Below, piece after piece: positions 1-6,067 of a stretch of 12,023 nucleotides of DNA. The stretch spans positions 1 to 12,023 of the forward strand of contig CAJUSL010000023.1 in NCBI GenBank assembly GCA_910589135.1, read 5' to 3'. The stretch's first letter is position 1; every line of letters begins with the position of its first letter. The DNA is from an uncultured Eggerthellaceae bacterium (GTDB lineage Bacteria; Actinomycetota; Coriobacteriia; Coriobacteriales; Eggerthellaceae). The notes beneath the pieces were generated by a model. The model had not been told where the DNA came from. It searched no databases and saw only the letters and a list, made by a program, of their open reading frames with translations. The translations under genes were made by a program, and so were the position numbers.

Positions 1-535
1 CGCCCAGCACCGGCACGCCCGCCACCTGGGCGATCATGTCGGTGAACACCGGGTTGGACGCCAGCGGCTTCATGACCGACCCCATGGTCTCGATGCCCAC
101 GAACAGCAGCCCGAACCCGAAGACCGCCTTGCCCGACAGCTTCACGCGCTCCCGCTTCGCCACCGTCATAATCAGAAAGCCGAGCGCCACGAACAGCAAG
201 ATGTAGTCGGACAGCTTGAACGCGATGATCTGCGCCGTTATGGTGGTTCCGATATTCGCGCCCATCACGATGGGGATGGCTTGCGGAAGGCGCATCAGGC
301 CCGCGCTGACGAAGCCGATGACCATCACCGTGGTGGCGCTCGAGCTCTGCAGCACCGCGGTGGCGAAGGCTCCGGCCAGCACGCCCAGCACGGGGTTCTT
401 CGTGACCGTCGCCAGGATAGAGCGCATGCGCTCGCCAGCCGCCTCTTGCAGGCTGCCGCTCATCAGCCCCATGCCGTACAGGAAGATGGCGAGGCCTCCC
501 AAAAGGCCCAGCCCTGTTGCCAGTATCTCGTTCAC
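1..535 (-). CDS. Na+/phosphate cotransporter family protein (N-terminal part, runs off the window)
   Basis: Inner-membrane transporter of the Na/Pi-cotransporter (NptA/PF02690) family, which imports phosphate with sodium. Translated from the GTG at 535, the first 178 residues show a first membrane helix (about residues 8-26). Both family signatures follow: the QSSSATT motif (63-69) inside the first inverted repeat, and GANIGTT (92-98). Further hydrophobic segments lie around 68-82, 112-126 and 137-150. The GTG start is chosen because a strong AAGGAGG Shine-Dalgarno sequence (543-549) sits seven bases upstream. The C-terminal half, where a PhoU-like domain may occur in this family, is outside the window. 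A direct repeat resembling a Pho box lies about 85-100 bases upstream, consistent with phosphate control. The family is clear; the substrate is inferred from it. Confidence 0.9.
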   Translation of the reverse strand, partial: MNEILATGLGLLGGLAIFLYGMGLMSGSLQEAAGERMRSILATVTKNPVLGVLAGAFATAVLQSSSATTVMVIGFVSAGLMRLPQAIPIVMGANIGTTITAQIIAFKLSDYILLFVALGFLIMTVAKRERVKLSGKAVFGFGLLFVGIETMGSVMKPLASNPVFTDMIAQVAGVPVLG

Positions 536-619
536 GCCCGCACCTCCTTGCTCGCCTTCCCTCGATCCGCGTCGTGGGAAGAAGTCTACGAGGGCGGCGT
601 ACGGGCGCGGTAAGAGGCA

Positions 620-637
620 CGTAAAGCCTTTGTAAAG
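620..637 (-). promoter_or_regulatory. Pho-box-like direct repeat upstream of the phosphate transporter
   Basis: On the minus strand the sequence reads CTTTACAAAGGCTTTACG, that is TTTACA, five bases, TTTACG. The two half-sites repeat every 11 bases. This resembles the TT(A/T)ACA repeats with 11-base period bound by PhoP in Bacillus subtilis. It lies 85-102 bases upstream of the GTG start of a Na/Pi cotransporter-family gene. No convincing -10 box was found downstream, so the exact promoter is not defined. The regulatory role is inferred. Confidence 0.4.
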
Positions 638-692
638 TCGCGCCCGGAGGAAAAGGCCGCCACGGCGGTGCGGAAAGCAGTCGTCCAGGCCC

Positions 693-950
693 CTACAGAC
701 GCCCGTGGCGCACCGCCGCATGCCTTCCGTTGCCGTAACGGAACAGCCACACGGAAGACAAGGCGAACGCCGCCGCCAGCAGAAGCAGCGCCACGCCCGT
801 CGAAAGTCGGTTCGTGTGCTGCAAATTTACGCGCTCGGGCACCGCGCCTGCAAGGCAGGCCACAACAACAATGCAAACGGGCGCGATTGGAAAGATTCGG
901 TCGCCCGCGCATGCCGGCAGGCGTTCATGTACACACCGACATGCGTTCAT
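693..950 (-). CDS. Possible small membrane protein (doubtful)
   Basis: An 85-codon frame on the minus strand with two hydrophobic stretches, roughly residues 20-38 and 50-69. The second ends in WLFRYG followed by a basic tail, as an inside-anchored helix would. The second half has a strong preference for G or C in the third codon position, like real genes here. Against it: the start codon falls in the direct repeats of the divergent tRNA promoter, no Shine-Dalgarno sequence precedes it, the N-terminal third looks non-coding, and I recognise no family. It may be a decayed gene, or a shorter protein starting internally. Confidence 0.25.
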   Translation of the reverse strand: MNACRCVHERLPACAGDRIFPIAPVCIVVVACLAGAVPERVNLQHTNRLSTGVALLLLAAAFALSSVWLFRYGNGRHAAVRHGRL

Positions 951-957
951 GTATAAT
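928..957 (+). promoter_or_regulatory. Promoter of the tRNA-Gly gene
   Basis: A perfect TATAAT -10 box (952-957) lies 11 bases before the mature tRNA 5' end, with TGTACA (928-933; four of six match TTGACA) 18 bases upstream as a possible -35. An 11-base direct repeat, GCGTTCATGTA, occurs at 921-931 and 943-953. Its copies end at the -35 and -10 boxes respectively, and start 22 bases (two helical turns) apart. Confidence 0.7.
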
Positions 958-968
958 CACTCTGCACT

Positions 969-1042
969 GCGGGTGTAGTTCAATGGTAGAACTCCAGCCT
1001 TCCAAGCTGATAACGCGGGTTCGATTCCCGTCACCCGCTCCA
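969..1042 (+). tRNA. tRNA-Gly (anticodon TCC)
   Basis: A complete cloverleaf of 74 bases including the encoded 3' CCA. Acceptor arm GCGGGTG (969-975) pairs with CACCCGC (1032-1038), followed by discriminator T and CCA. The anticodon loop is CTTCCAA with anticodon TCC, reading GGA and GGG glycine codons. The T-loop TTCGATT is standard. The sequence is closely similar to E. coli tRNA-Gly(UCC). It has its own promoter and terminator, so it is a single-gene transcription unit between two minus-strand operons. Confidence 0.97.
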
Positions 1043-1054
1043 TACGGAATCGCA

Positions 1055-1081
1055 AGGGCCGCCTTCACGGGCGGCCTTTTC
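1055..1081 (+). terminator. Intrinsic terminator of the tRNA-Gly unit
   Basis: A perfect seven-base-pair GC stem, GGCCGCC (1057-1063) with GGCGGCC (1070-1076), closes a six-base loop. It is followed at once by TTTT, thirteen bases after the tRNA CCA end. Confidence 0.85.
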
Positions 1082-1241
1082 GTTGCAGACGCATTGCGAT
1101 AAACAGCAGCACGGGTTCGGCTTTGGCCTCGAACGGAACGCACGCAACCGCGCGCCGCATGCGTCGCGCATCAGAGGACGGCTGCCTTCGGCACCTCCCG
1201 CGCGCATGCCCCTCTGGCGCATCCCCGCTCCCGCTGCGTGG

Positions 1242-2054
1242 CTACCGCGCAACCTCCGCGAACGGAGGCTCCATCGCGCGCTTGAACGCATAGGCGGCGT
1301 AGCGCCTCGCAACCATGTCCACCTGCGACCGAGGATAGCCGGAAGCGACCACTTCGTCGACGGGCTCCCCCGCCTCCACAAGGCGCAGCAGGATGGCGTC
1401 GAGCGCCTTGTAGTCGATGCCAAGCGACGCCTCGTCCTCCTGACCGGGCGCAAGCTCGGCGCTCGGCGGCTTCACGAGCACGTTCTCGGGAATGGGCACC
1501 ACGCCTCCCTCGCGAACCGCCTGTTCGTTGCGCCAGCGCGCCAGCGCGAACACCTCGGTCTTGTACAGCCCCCCGATGGGCGCGAAAGCACCCGCCGTGT
1601 CGCCGTAGAGCGTGGAGTAGCCCATCGCAGCCTCGGACTTGTTGCCGGTGTTCAACATCATCCAGCCATGCGCGTTCGACAGCGCCATGATGCACACCAT
1701 GCGGCACCGCGCCTGCGTGTTCTCGGCGGCAAGGCCCGAGAGCGCCTCGCCCGTGGCGTCGGACAGGGCGCGCGCGAACGCGTCGTAGGGCTCGGTGATG
1801 GGAACGACGGGCGCCTCGACGCCCAGGTTCGCCGCAAGCAGCCGCGCGTCGTCGAGCGAGCCCTGCGAAGAGTAGGGGCCCGGAAGCATCACGCCGTGCA
1901 CGTGCCGTGCGCCCAGCGCGTCTGCGGCCATCACGGCCACGAGCGACGAATCGATGCCTCCCGACAGCCCGATGACCACGTCCTCGAAGCCCGCGCCCGC
2001 GACGAAGTCGCGCAGGGCATCGACGCAGAACCGATATGTTGAGGCGGCATCCAT
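1242..2054 (-). CDS. nadE: NAD+ synthase (ammonia-dependent type by domain content)
   Basis: Catalyses the last step of NAD+ synthesis in the cytoplasm: ATP-dependent amidation of deamido-NAD+ (NaAD). The 270-residue protein consists of the synthetase domain only, about the size of Bacillus subtilis NadE, with no N-terminal glutaminase (CN-hydrolase) domain, so ammonia is the likely nitrogen donor. The PP-loop SGGIDSS spans residues 31-37, ENTQARCRM 111-119, TGNKSE 136-141, STLYGD 147-152 and KPPSAEL 195-201, all typical of the family. The start is the ATG at 2054, 19 bases after the hypB stop. No good Shine-Dalgarno sequence is seen, so translation may depend on coupling to hypB. It is the last gene of the minus-strand cluster, and no clear terminator follows before the tRNA unit. 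Confidence 0.93.
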   Translation of the reverse strand: MDAASTYRFCVDALRDFVAGAGFEDVVIGLSGGIDSSLVAVMAADALGARHVHGVMLPGPYSSQGSLDDARLLAANLGVEAPVVPITEPYDAFARALSDATGEALSGLAAENTQARCRMVCIMALSNAHGWMMLNTGNKSEAAMGYSTLYGDTAGAFAPIGGLYKTEVFALARWRNEQAVREGGVVPIPENVLVKPPSAELAPGQEDEASLGIDYKALDAILLRLVEAGEPVDEVVASGYPRSQVDMVARRYAAYAFKRAMEPPFAEVAR

Positions 2055-2073
2055 GGGCGCTAGCGCATACCGG

Positions 2074-2709
2074 CTACATTTCCTGCACGCTGCGGACCTG
2101 GTCGGCCAGCCACTGCGCCCACGCCTCGACGCCTTCGCCCTTGGTGGCCGACACCGGGAACACCGGCGCGCCCGGGTTCAGCCGCTTCACCGATGCGTAA
2201 AACGCCTCCTCGTCGAAGTCGAACACGGGCATGGTGTCCACCTTGTTCAGCACGATGGCCTGCGCCACTTGGAAAACGCCGGGAACCGACAGGATCATGA
2301 CCTTGGCGTTCTCGCCCAGGTCGAAGTCGGTGGGGCACACCAGGTTGCCCACGTTCTCGATGATGACGAGGTCGAGCCGCTCCAGGTCGAGCACGTCGAC
2401 GGCGCGCTTGATCATCGCGCCTTCCAGATGGCATGCCCCGCCGGTGTTGATCTGCACCGCGGCGGTGCCCTGCGCCTTGATCTTCTCGGCGTCCACGTTG
2501 CTGGCGATGTCGCCCTCTATGACGGCGATGTTGAACTCGTCGCGCAGCGCGTCGATGGTGGCGAGGATGGTGGACGTCTTCCCCGACCCCGGGCTTGCAA
2601 GCAAGTCGAGCACGTAGACGTGGTTCTCGGCGAAGCGCTGGCGCAGCTCCTCGGCGAGCTGCCCGTTCTTCTTGAGTATGGACTCGTTGATGTCGATGTG
2701 TGCCGCCAT
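2074..2709 (-). CDS. hypB: Hydrogenase nickel incorporation GTPase HypB (shortened loop)
   Basis: SIMIBI-class GTPase that works with HypA to deliver nickel to the [NiFe]-hydrogenase large subunit. The 211-residue protein has the P-loop SPGSGKTS (39-46), EGDI (65-68), the metal-site Cys93-His94 in the GACHLEG segment, ENVGNLVCP (118-126) with the third ligand Cys125, and the guanine-specificity motif NKVD (155-158). It lacks the His-rich N-terminal stretch of some HypBs. Oddly, the conserved segment usually reading about TEGEDKPLKY between ILSV and NKxD is absent: the protein runs ILSVPGVFQVAQAIVLNKVD (139-158), roughly ten residues short. The start is the ATG at 2709, two bases after the hypA stop, with a GGAGG site upstream. 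The frame stays open far upstream by chance. Identity is certain; activity is uncertain because of the gap. Confidence 0.95.
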   Translation of the reverse strand: MAAHIDINESILKKNGQLAEELRQRFAENHVYVLDLLASPGSGKTSTILATIDALRDEFNIAVIEGDIASNVDAEKIKAQGTAAVQINTGGACHLEGAMIKRAVDVLDLERLDLVIIENVGNLVCPTDFDLGENAKVMILSVPGVFQVAQAIVLNKVDTMPVFDFDEEAFYASVKRLNPGAPVFPVSATKGEGVEAWAQWLADQVRSVQEM

Positions 2710-2711
2710 GT

Positions 2712-3068
2712 CTATTCCTCCGGTAGGTCGACCTCTATGGACTCCACTTCCATCTCGCGCCCCGCAAGCAACTGCAGCGCGAAGCTGTCGCATTCGGGGC
2801 AGAACATATGGAAGCGGTCGTGCTCGAACGTGGCCCCGCAGTCGAGGCAGACGCTCTTCGAGCGCACCATGCGCACCTCCAGAACGGCGTCGGCGAGGAA
2901 CGGGTCGCCTTCCTTCAGCACGTCGAAGGCGAACTGCAAGGCGTCCTCGATGGCCTCGGTCATCTCGCCGATGCGCAGCGTCACCTTCAGAAGGCGCTCG
3001 GCGCCCGATTCGCGCGCGACCGGCTGGACCGAGTCCATCACCGAGGTCATGATGCCCAGCTCGTGCAT
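2712..3068 (-). CDS. hypA: Hydrogenase maturation nickel metallochaperone HypA
   Basis: Nickel-binding partner of HypB in [NiFe]-hydrogenase maturation. The 118-residue length is typical. It begins MHE, with His2 the known nickel ligand, and carries the structural zinc site as two CxxC pairs, Cys74/Cys77 and Cys90/Cys93. The N-terminal part (residues 1-65, with the LRIGEM segment) is the usual nickel domain. The ATG at 3068 lies three bases after the tatC stop, with GAGGAA inside the tatC end as a possible ribosome site, so coupling to tatC is likely. Placement directly between tatC and hypB ties nickel insertion to export of folded hydrogenases, although no hydrogenase structural gene is in the window. 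Confidence 0.96.
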   Translation of the reverse strand: MHELGIMTSVMDSVQPVARESGAERLLKVTLRIGEMTEAIEDALQFAFDVLKEGDPFLADAVLEVRMVRSKSVCLDCGATFEHDRFHMFCPECDSFALQLLAGREMEVESIEVDLPEE

Positions 3069-3071
3069 GGC

Positions 3072-3857
3072 CTATTCGGCTTCCTCGGCCGCAAGCTCCT
3101 CGTTCTGCTTCCTGATTCGCTTGGCCAGCACGACGCGCGCGGCCAGCAGCGACAGCTCGTACAAAACGACCATGGCCGCGAACAGCAGCAGCATGGTGAC
3201 CGGAGAGGCGTCGGGCGTGATGACGGCGCAGAACACCATGAGCACGACGTAGATGACCCTCCAGCTCTCGCGGAGCTTCTTGTACGGGATGACGTCGAAG
3301 ATGACCAGGTAGAAGATGACCAGCGGAAGCTCGAAGGCGAAGCCGAACGCCACCTCGAACTTGATGATGATGTCGATGTAGCTGGACATGCGCGGCTCGA
3401 CGTAGCCGAGGCCTGCGGCCTGGTCGGTAAGCCACTGGAAGGCGGCCTGCAGGATGATCAGGTAGCAGAACACCACGCCCAGGATGAACAGCACGACGCC
3501 CACGGCAAAGGTGGGCACGAACCACTTGCGTTCCTTGGGCTTGAGCGCCGGCAGGAAGAACGCCAGCAACTGCCAGAGGATGACCGGCGACGTGGCGATG
3601 ACCGAGTAGAAGAACGCGATCTCGAAGCGCGTGGCGAACGCTTCGAACGGGTCGAGCGCGACGGTTTCGACCCAGCCGGTCTCGGGATCGAACGGCAGAA
3701 ACTGCGCGATGGGAAGCAGCAGGAACTGCCCCATGATGGGCGCGGACAGGTAGAAGACGCACACGGCCACAGCAAGGCAGGCGACGATGCGCACCAGGCG
3801 CATGCGCAATTCGCCCAGGTGGTCGAACAGCGGCATTCGTGCAGGACCGATGGGCAT
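3072..3857 (-). CDS. tatC: Twin-arginine translocase receptor subunit TatC
   Basis: Polytopic core of the Tat translocase, which binds twin-arginine signal peptides and exports folded proteins across the cytoplasmic membrane. At 261 residues it matches the family. The signature HLGELRMRL lies at residues 13-21, the LKPKERKWF segment follows the second membrane region, and six hydrophobic segments are visible (about 23-42, 78-103, 113-136, 160-190, 203-217 and 218-238). The C-terminal tail is charged (EELAAEEAE). The ATG at 3857 is preceded by GAAGGGGAC; a second in-frame ATG at 3836 lacks a ribosome site. It is three bases from the TatA/B-family gene upstream and three from hypA downstream, so co-expression is expected. 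Confidence 0.96.
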   Translation of the reverse strand: MPIGPARMPLFDHLGELRMRLVRIVACLAVAVCVFYLSAPIMGQFLLLPIAQFLPFDPETGWVETVALDPFEAFATRFEIAFFYSVIATSPVILWQLLAFFLPALKPKERKWFVPTFAVGVVLFILGVVFCYLIILQAAFQWLTDQAAGLGYVEPRMSSYIDIIIKFEVAFGFAFELPLVIFYLVIFDVIPYKKLRESWRVIYVVLMVFCAVITPDASPVTMLLLFAAMVVLYELSLLAARVVLAKRIRKQNEELAAEEAE

Positions 3858-3860
3858 CGC

Positions 3861-4346
3861 CTAGTCCCCTTCCTCGACGACCGGCTTCGCAGCCACGTCG
3901 GCCTTCGGGTTCTCGCGGGCCTCCTTGGCGGCGGCATCGGCCGCGGCGGCCTTGGCGGCCTGCTCTTCGGCGGCCTTCTGCTCGGCCGCCTTGCGCTCGG
4001 CGCGCTCGCGGTCGTAGCGTGCCTTGCGCTCGGCGAAGCTCTCGGTGCGCTCGATTACCTTCTCGGTGGCGTCGGATGCCTTCTTGCGGGCGTCCTTCGC
4101 CTTGGCCTGCGCCTCGTTCGCGGCGCTTTCCATCACCTCGAGCGGGTTCTTCAGCGGAGCGTCGGGGTCGTCCTTGTCGATGAAGGCCGCGCCCTTCAGC
4201 TGTTCGGTCATGTCCTCCTGGGCGCCGCGGAACTTGGCGATGCCGCGCCCGATGGTCTTGGCGATGTCGGGCAGCTTGTCGGGCCCGAAGATCAGGAAGC
4301 CGAAGATGAGTATGAGGAAGAGCTCGAAGCCGCCGATGCCAAACAC
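3861..4346 (-). CDS. tatA: TatA/TatB family Tat translocase subunit
   Basis: Single-span component of the Tat pore. The 161-residue protein begins MFGIGGFELF with a membrane helix at about 4-20, the FGP hinge at 20-22, and an amphipathic helix through residue 40 (PDKLPDIAKTIGRGIAKFR), all diagnostic. A long alanine/lysine/glutamate-rich, probably helical tail (80-161) is more like TatB than the usual short TatA, so the A-versus-B assignment is open; this may be a dual-function protein or TatB with TatA elsewhere. The start is a GTG at 4346; no in-frame ATG lies upstream, and the family N-terminus matches exactly. Only a weak GGGAC site precedes it. tatC follows after three bases. Confidence 0.93.
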   Translation of the reverse strand: MFGIGGFELFLILIFGFLIFGPDKLPDIAKTIGRGIAKFRGAQEDMTEQLKGAAFIDKDDPDAPLKNPLEVMESAANEAQAKAKDARKKASDATEKVIERTESFAERKARYDRERAERKAAEQKAAEEQAAKAAAADAAAKEARENPKADVAAKPVVEEGD

Positions 4347-4374
4347 GTGTCGTCCCAGACTACTCGCTTGCCGC

Positions 4375-4593
4375 CTACGACGACAGCACCGACAGGGCCA
4401 TGGTGGGGATGCCGAGCGCCAGCACCAAGATCACGCACACGACGATGGTGAATACCTTCTTCAAGCGTTCCCCGCGCTCGCGGCGCTCCTTCTCGCGCTT
4501 CTCGCGCTCCTGCGCCGCCTTGATTCGGTCGGCCTTCTCCTCGCGGGTAAGCTTGCGCATCTGCTTCTGTGCCTGCTTGTTGGTCTGTGCCAT
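4375..4593 (-). CDS. Small charged protein with one C-terminal membrane helix (unknown function)
   Basis: A 72-residue protein I do not recognise by family. Residues 1-46 are almost wholly hydrophilic and dense in Lys, Arg, Glu and Gln, predicted as one long helix or coiled coil. Residues 48-69 form a single hydrophobic helix ending two or three residues before the C-terminus, so it looks tail-anchored with the basic part in the cytoplasm. The ATG at 4593 follows an AAGGAC site. It sits 24 bases after the amidohydrolase stop and 28 bases before the TatA/B start, within the cluster. Context suggests a membrane-associated role near the Tat machinery, but that is inference only. Confidence 0.75.
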   Translation of the reverse strand: MAQTNKQAQKQMRKLTREEKADRIKAAQEREKREKERRERGERLKKVFTIVVCVILVLALGIPTMALSVLSS

Positions 4594-4617
4594 CGCCTGG
4601 GTCCTTGCTCGCTTCCT

Positions 4618-5976
4618 CTAAGACTTGAGCTTCGCGCGTATCTCGATCACGCGCGCTATGTTCCTGGCCGCCTCGACGTCGACGTGCCAGCGGTTCTTCT
4701 CGTACAGGATGTTGCCGGCGACCATGGTCATGAGCACGTCGGAGGTCATGCACGAGTTGACCAGCGCCGACACCGGGTTGAGCTCGATGGACTGATTCGT
4801 GCCCGACAGGTCGACGGCCAGGATGTCGGCCTGCTTGCCGATTTCCAGCGAACCGATGCGGTCGTCCATCTTCAGCGCCTTCGCGCCGCCGATGGTGGCG
4901 AGCTCCAGCATGGTGGCGGAGTCGAGGAAGGTGCGCGTGTCGCGGGCGCGGTTCATCAGCAGCCCGACCCTCATCTCGGAGAACATGTCGGTGGAGTCGG
5001 TGGCCGCGGGCGAGTCGGTGCCAAGCCCCATGCGGAAGCCGGACTTCAGGTACTCGCTGAGCGGCGCCATGCCCATGCCCAGGCGCGCGTTGGCGCGGGG
5101 GCACATGCAGATGGACACGCCGTGCTCGCGCATCTTGTTGATGTCCTCGTCCTCGACGTGCACGGCGTAGACGACCATGACGTTGGGGGCGTCGAACGCG
5201 CCCCAGTTGAGGGCGTAGCGCACGGGCGTGACCCCGAAGGGCAGCCACGGCGGGATCTCAACGTAGCCGCGCGCCTCGGCGTCCATCGTGTCGACGGCGA
5301 ACATGGACGAGCCGTACTTGACGAAGTTGTATTCCTCGCGCGTGCCGGCAAGGCGCAGCGCCAGCGGCATGTCCTCCTTGGTGGCAAGGTGCGACGCGCG
5401 CTGGAAGACCTGTGGATGGTTGGCGTAGATGGAGGACGGTGCGATGCCCACCGTGATGCGGGCGGGGTCGGCGTCCTGGCGCCATTTGTATATGTCGGAC
5501 TCGGCCGAGTGCATGGCGTAGTTGACGCGCATCTTGTCCATCGCGCCCACCTCGCGGTAGATGACGCCGCGCAAGCCGAGCTTCTTCACCGCTTTGAGCG
5601 ACGAGCCGGTGGAAGTGATGTCGGCCACGGTGGTGATGCCCGACGCCAGCGCGTCGAGGCCGCCCAGGATGGCCGAGTCGTACCAGTCGGACGGCTCGAG
5701 CTCGGAGGAGCGCTCGAGGATGGAAAGGAGCCACTGCGCGTAAGGCAGGTCGGCGACGATGCCGCGCATGGCGGACATCTCGAGCTTGGTGTGCAGGTCG
5801 ACGAACCCCGGAAGGAGCGCCGCCATGCCGAAGTCCATGACCTCTTCGTCGGGATAGCGCAGCTTGAGCGACTCGAAGTCGCCGATGTCGACGATCTTGT
5901 CGTCGCGCACCAGCAACGCGCCGCCGCTGACGGGGCTGCTCGTCACCGGGAATATGTACTTAGCGCTGAGAAGCAT
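4618..5976 (-). CDS. Amidohydrolase-superfamily protein, MqnX/MtaD-like, with metal ligands replaced
   Basis: A 452-residue protein of the amidohydrolase superfamily (ATZ/TRZ, MTA/SAH and aminofutalosine deaminase branch). It has the N-terminal beta-sandwich start (MLLSAKYIF), PGFVDLHTK (56-64), the G-TTVAD segment (113-119), PFGVTPVRYALNWG (246-259), CPRANARLG (292-300), GLGTDSPAA (318-325) and GSLEIGKQADI (375-385). Active relatives use HTH, an HxxE-type histidine, a later histidine and an aspartate. Here HTH reads HTK (Lys64), the HLAES-like motif reads RLAGT (Arg208), the third histidine position is Tyr270, and a PHAPY-like motif reads PSSIY. His62, Glu66 and Asp321 remain. It is therefore either inactive as a metal hydrolase or works differently. 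The ATG at 5976 fits the family N-terminus; an open extension to 6177 runs through the promoter region. It is the first gene of the cluster. Confidence 0.88.
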   Translation of the reverse strand: MLLSAKYIFPVTSSPVSGGALLVRDDKIVDIGDFESLKLRYPDEEVMDFGMAALLPGFVDLHTKLEMSAMRGIVADLPYAQWLLSILERSSELEPSDWYDSAILGGLDALASGITTVADITSTGSSLKAVKKLGLRGVIYREVGAMDKMRVNYAMHSAESDIYKWRQDADPARITVGIAPSSIYANHPQVFQRASHLATKEDMPLALRLAGTREEYNFVKYGSSMFAVDTMDAEARGYVEIPPWLPFGVTPVRYALNWGAFDAPNVMVVYAVHVEDEDINKMREHGVSICMCPRANARLGMGMAPLSEYLKSGFRMGLGTDSPAATDSTDMFSEMRVGLLMNRARDTRTFLDSATMLELATIGGAKALKMDDRIGSLEIGKQADILAVDLSGTNQSIELNPVSALVNSCMTSDVLMTMVAGNILYEKNRWHVDVEAARNIARVIEIRAKLKS

Positions 5977-6029
5977 GCAGTTGGCCTGTCTGAGCTGCGG
6001 CCTTGCGGCCTTTTCACACGTAAACCTGC

Positions 6030-6038
6030 ATTTTAGCA
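6030..6038 (-). promoter_or_regulatory. Putative extended -10 promoter of the amidohydrolase-tat-hyp-nadE cluster
   Basis: On the minus strand the sequence TGCTAAAAT is an extended -10 element (TG, one base, TAAAAT). It predicts a transcription start near 6023 and a leader of about 47 bases before the ATG at 5976. No good -35 is seen, as expected for extended -10 promoters. The leader could form a small GGCC-GCAA-GGCC hairpin (5999-6010). CTGC/GCAG four-base words recur every ten bases around it (6026, 6036, 6046). Confidence 0.5.
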
Positions 6039-6067
6039 GAAAGCCCTGCGCGTACATGATGGCGCGA

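Larger units (their letters stand above)
536..968. other. Intergenic stretch without a confident gene
   Basis: About 430 bases between the phosphate transporter and the tRNA. It holds the transporter's ribosome binding site, the Pho-box-like repeat at 620-637, a short GC hairpin at 657-668 that on the minus strand is followed by four Ts (a weak terminator at best), one weak candidate for a small membrane protein on the minus strand (693-950), and the tRNA promoter at the right edge. Other open frames here are short, arginine-rich and unlike known proteins. Confidence 0.6.

Noticed and set aside
1113..1134. GTTCG/CGAAC inverted repeat as a terminator for nadE
   Set aside because: The stem is bulged, there is no proper T-run on the minus strand, and it lies over 100 bases past the stop.
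2710..3762. Upstream extension of the hypB frame through hypA and tatC
   Set aside because: The extension is out of frame with both recognised genes. HypB homology and a GGAGG site place the start at 2709.
5999..6014. GGCC-TTGC-GGCC hairpin followed by TTTT on the plus strand, as a terminator
   Set aside because: No plus-strand gene lies upstream of it and the stem is only four pairs. In the minus-strand leader it might be a minor RNA hairpin.
1083..6036. Long plus-strand frames opposite nadE, hypB, tatC, tatA and the amidohydrolase
   Set aside because: All are mirror images of clear minus-strand genes, with biased His/Arg/Asp composition and no domains.
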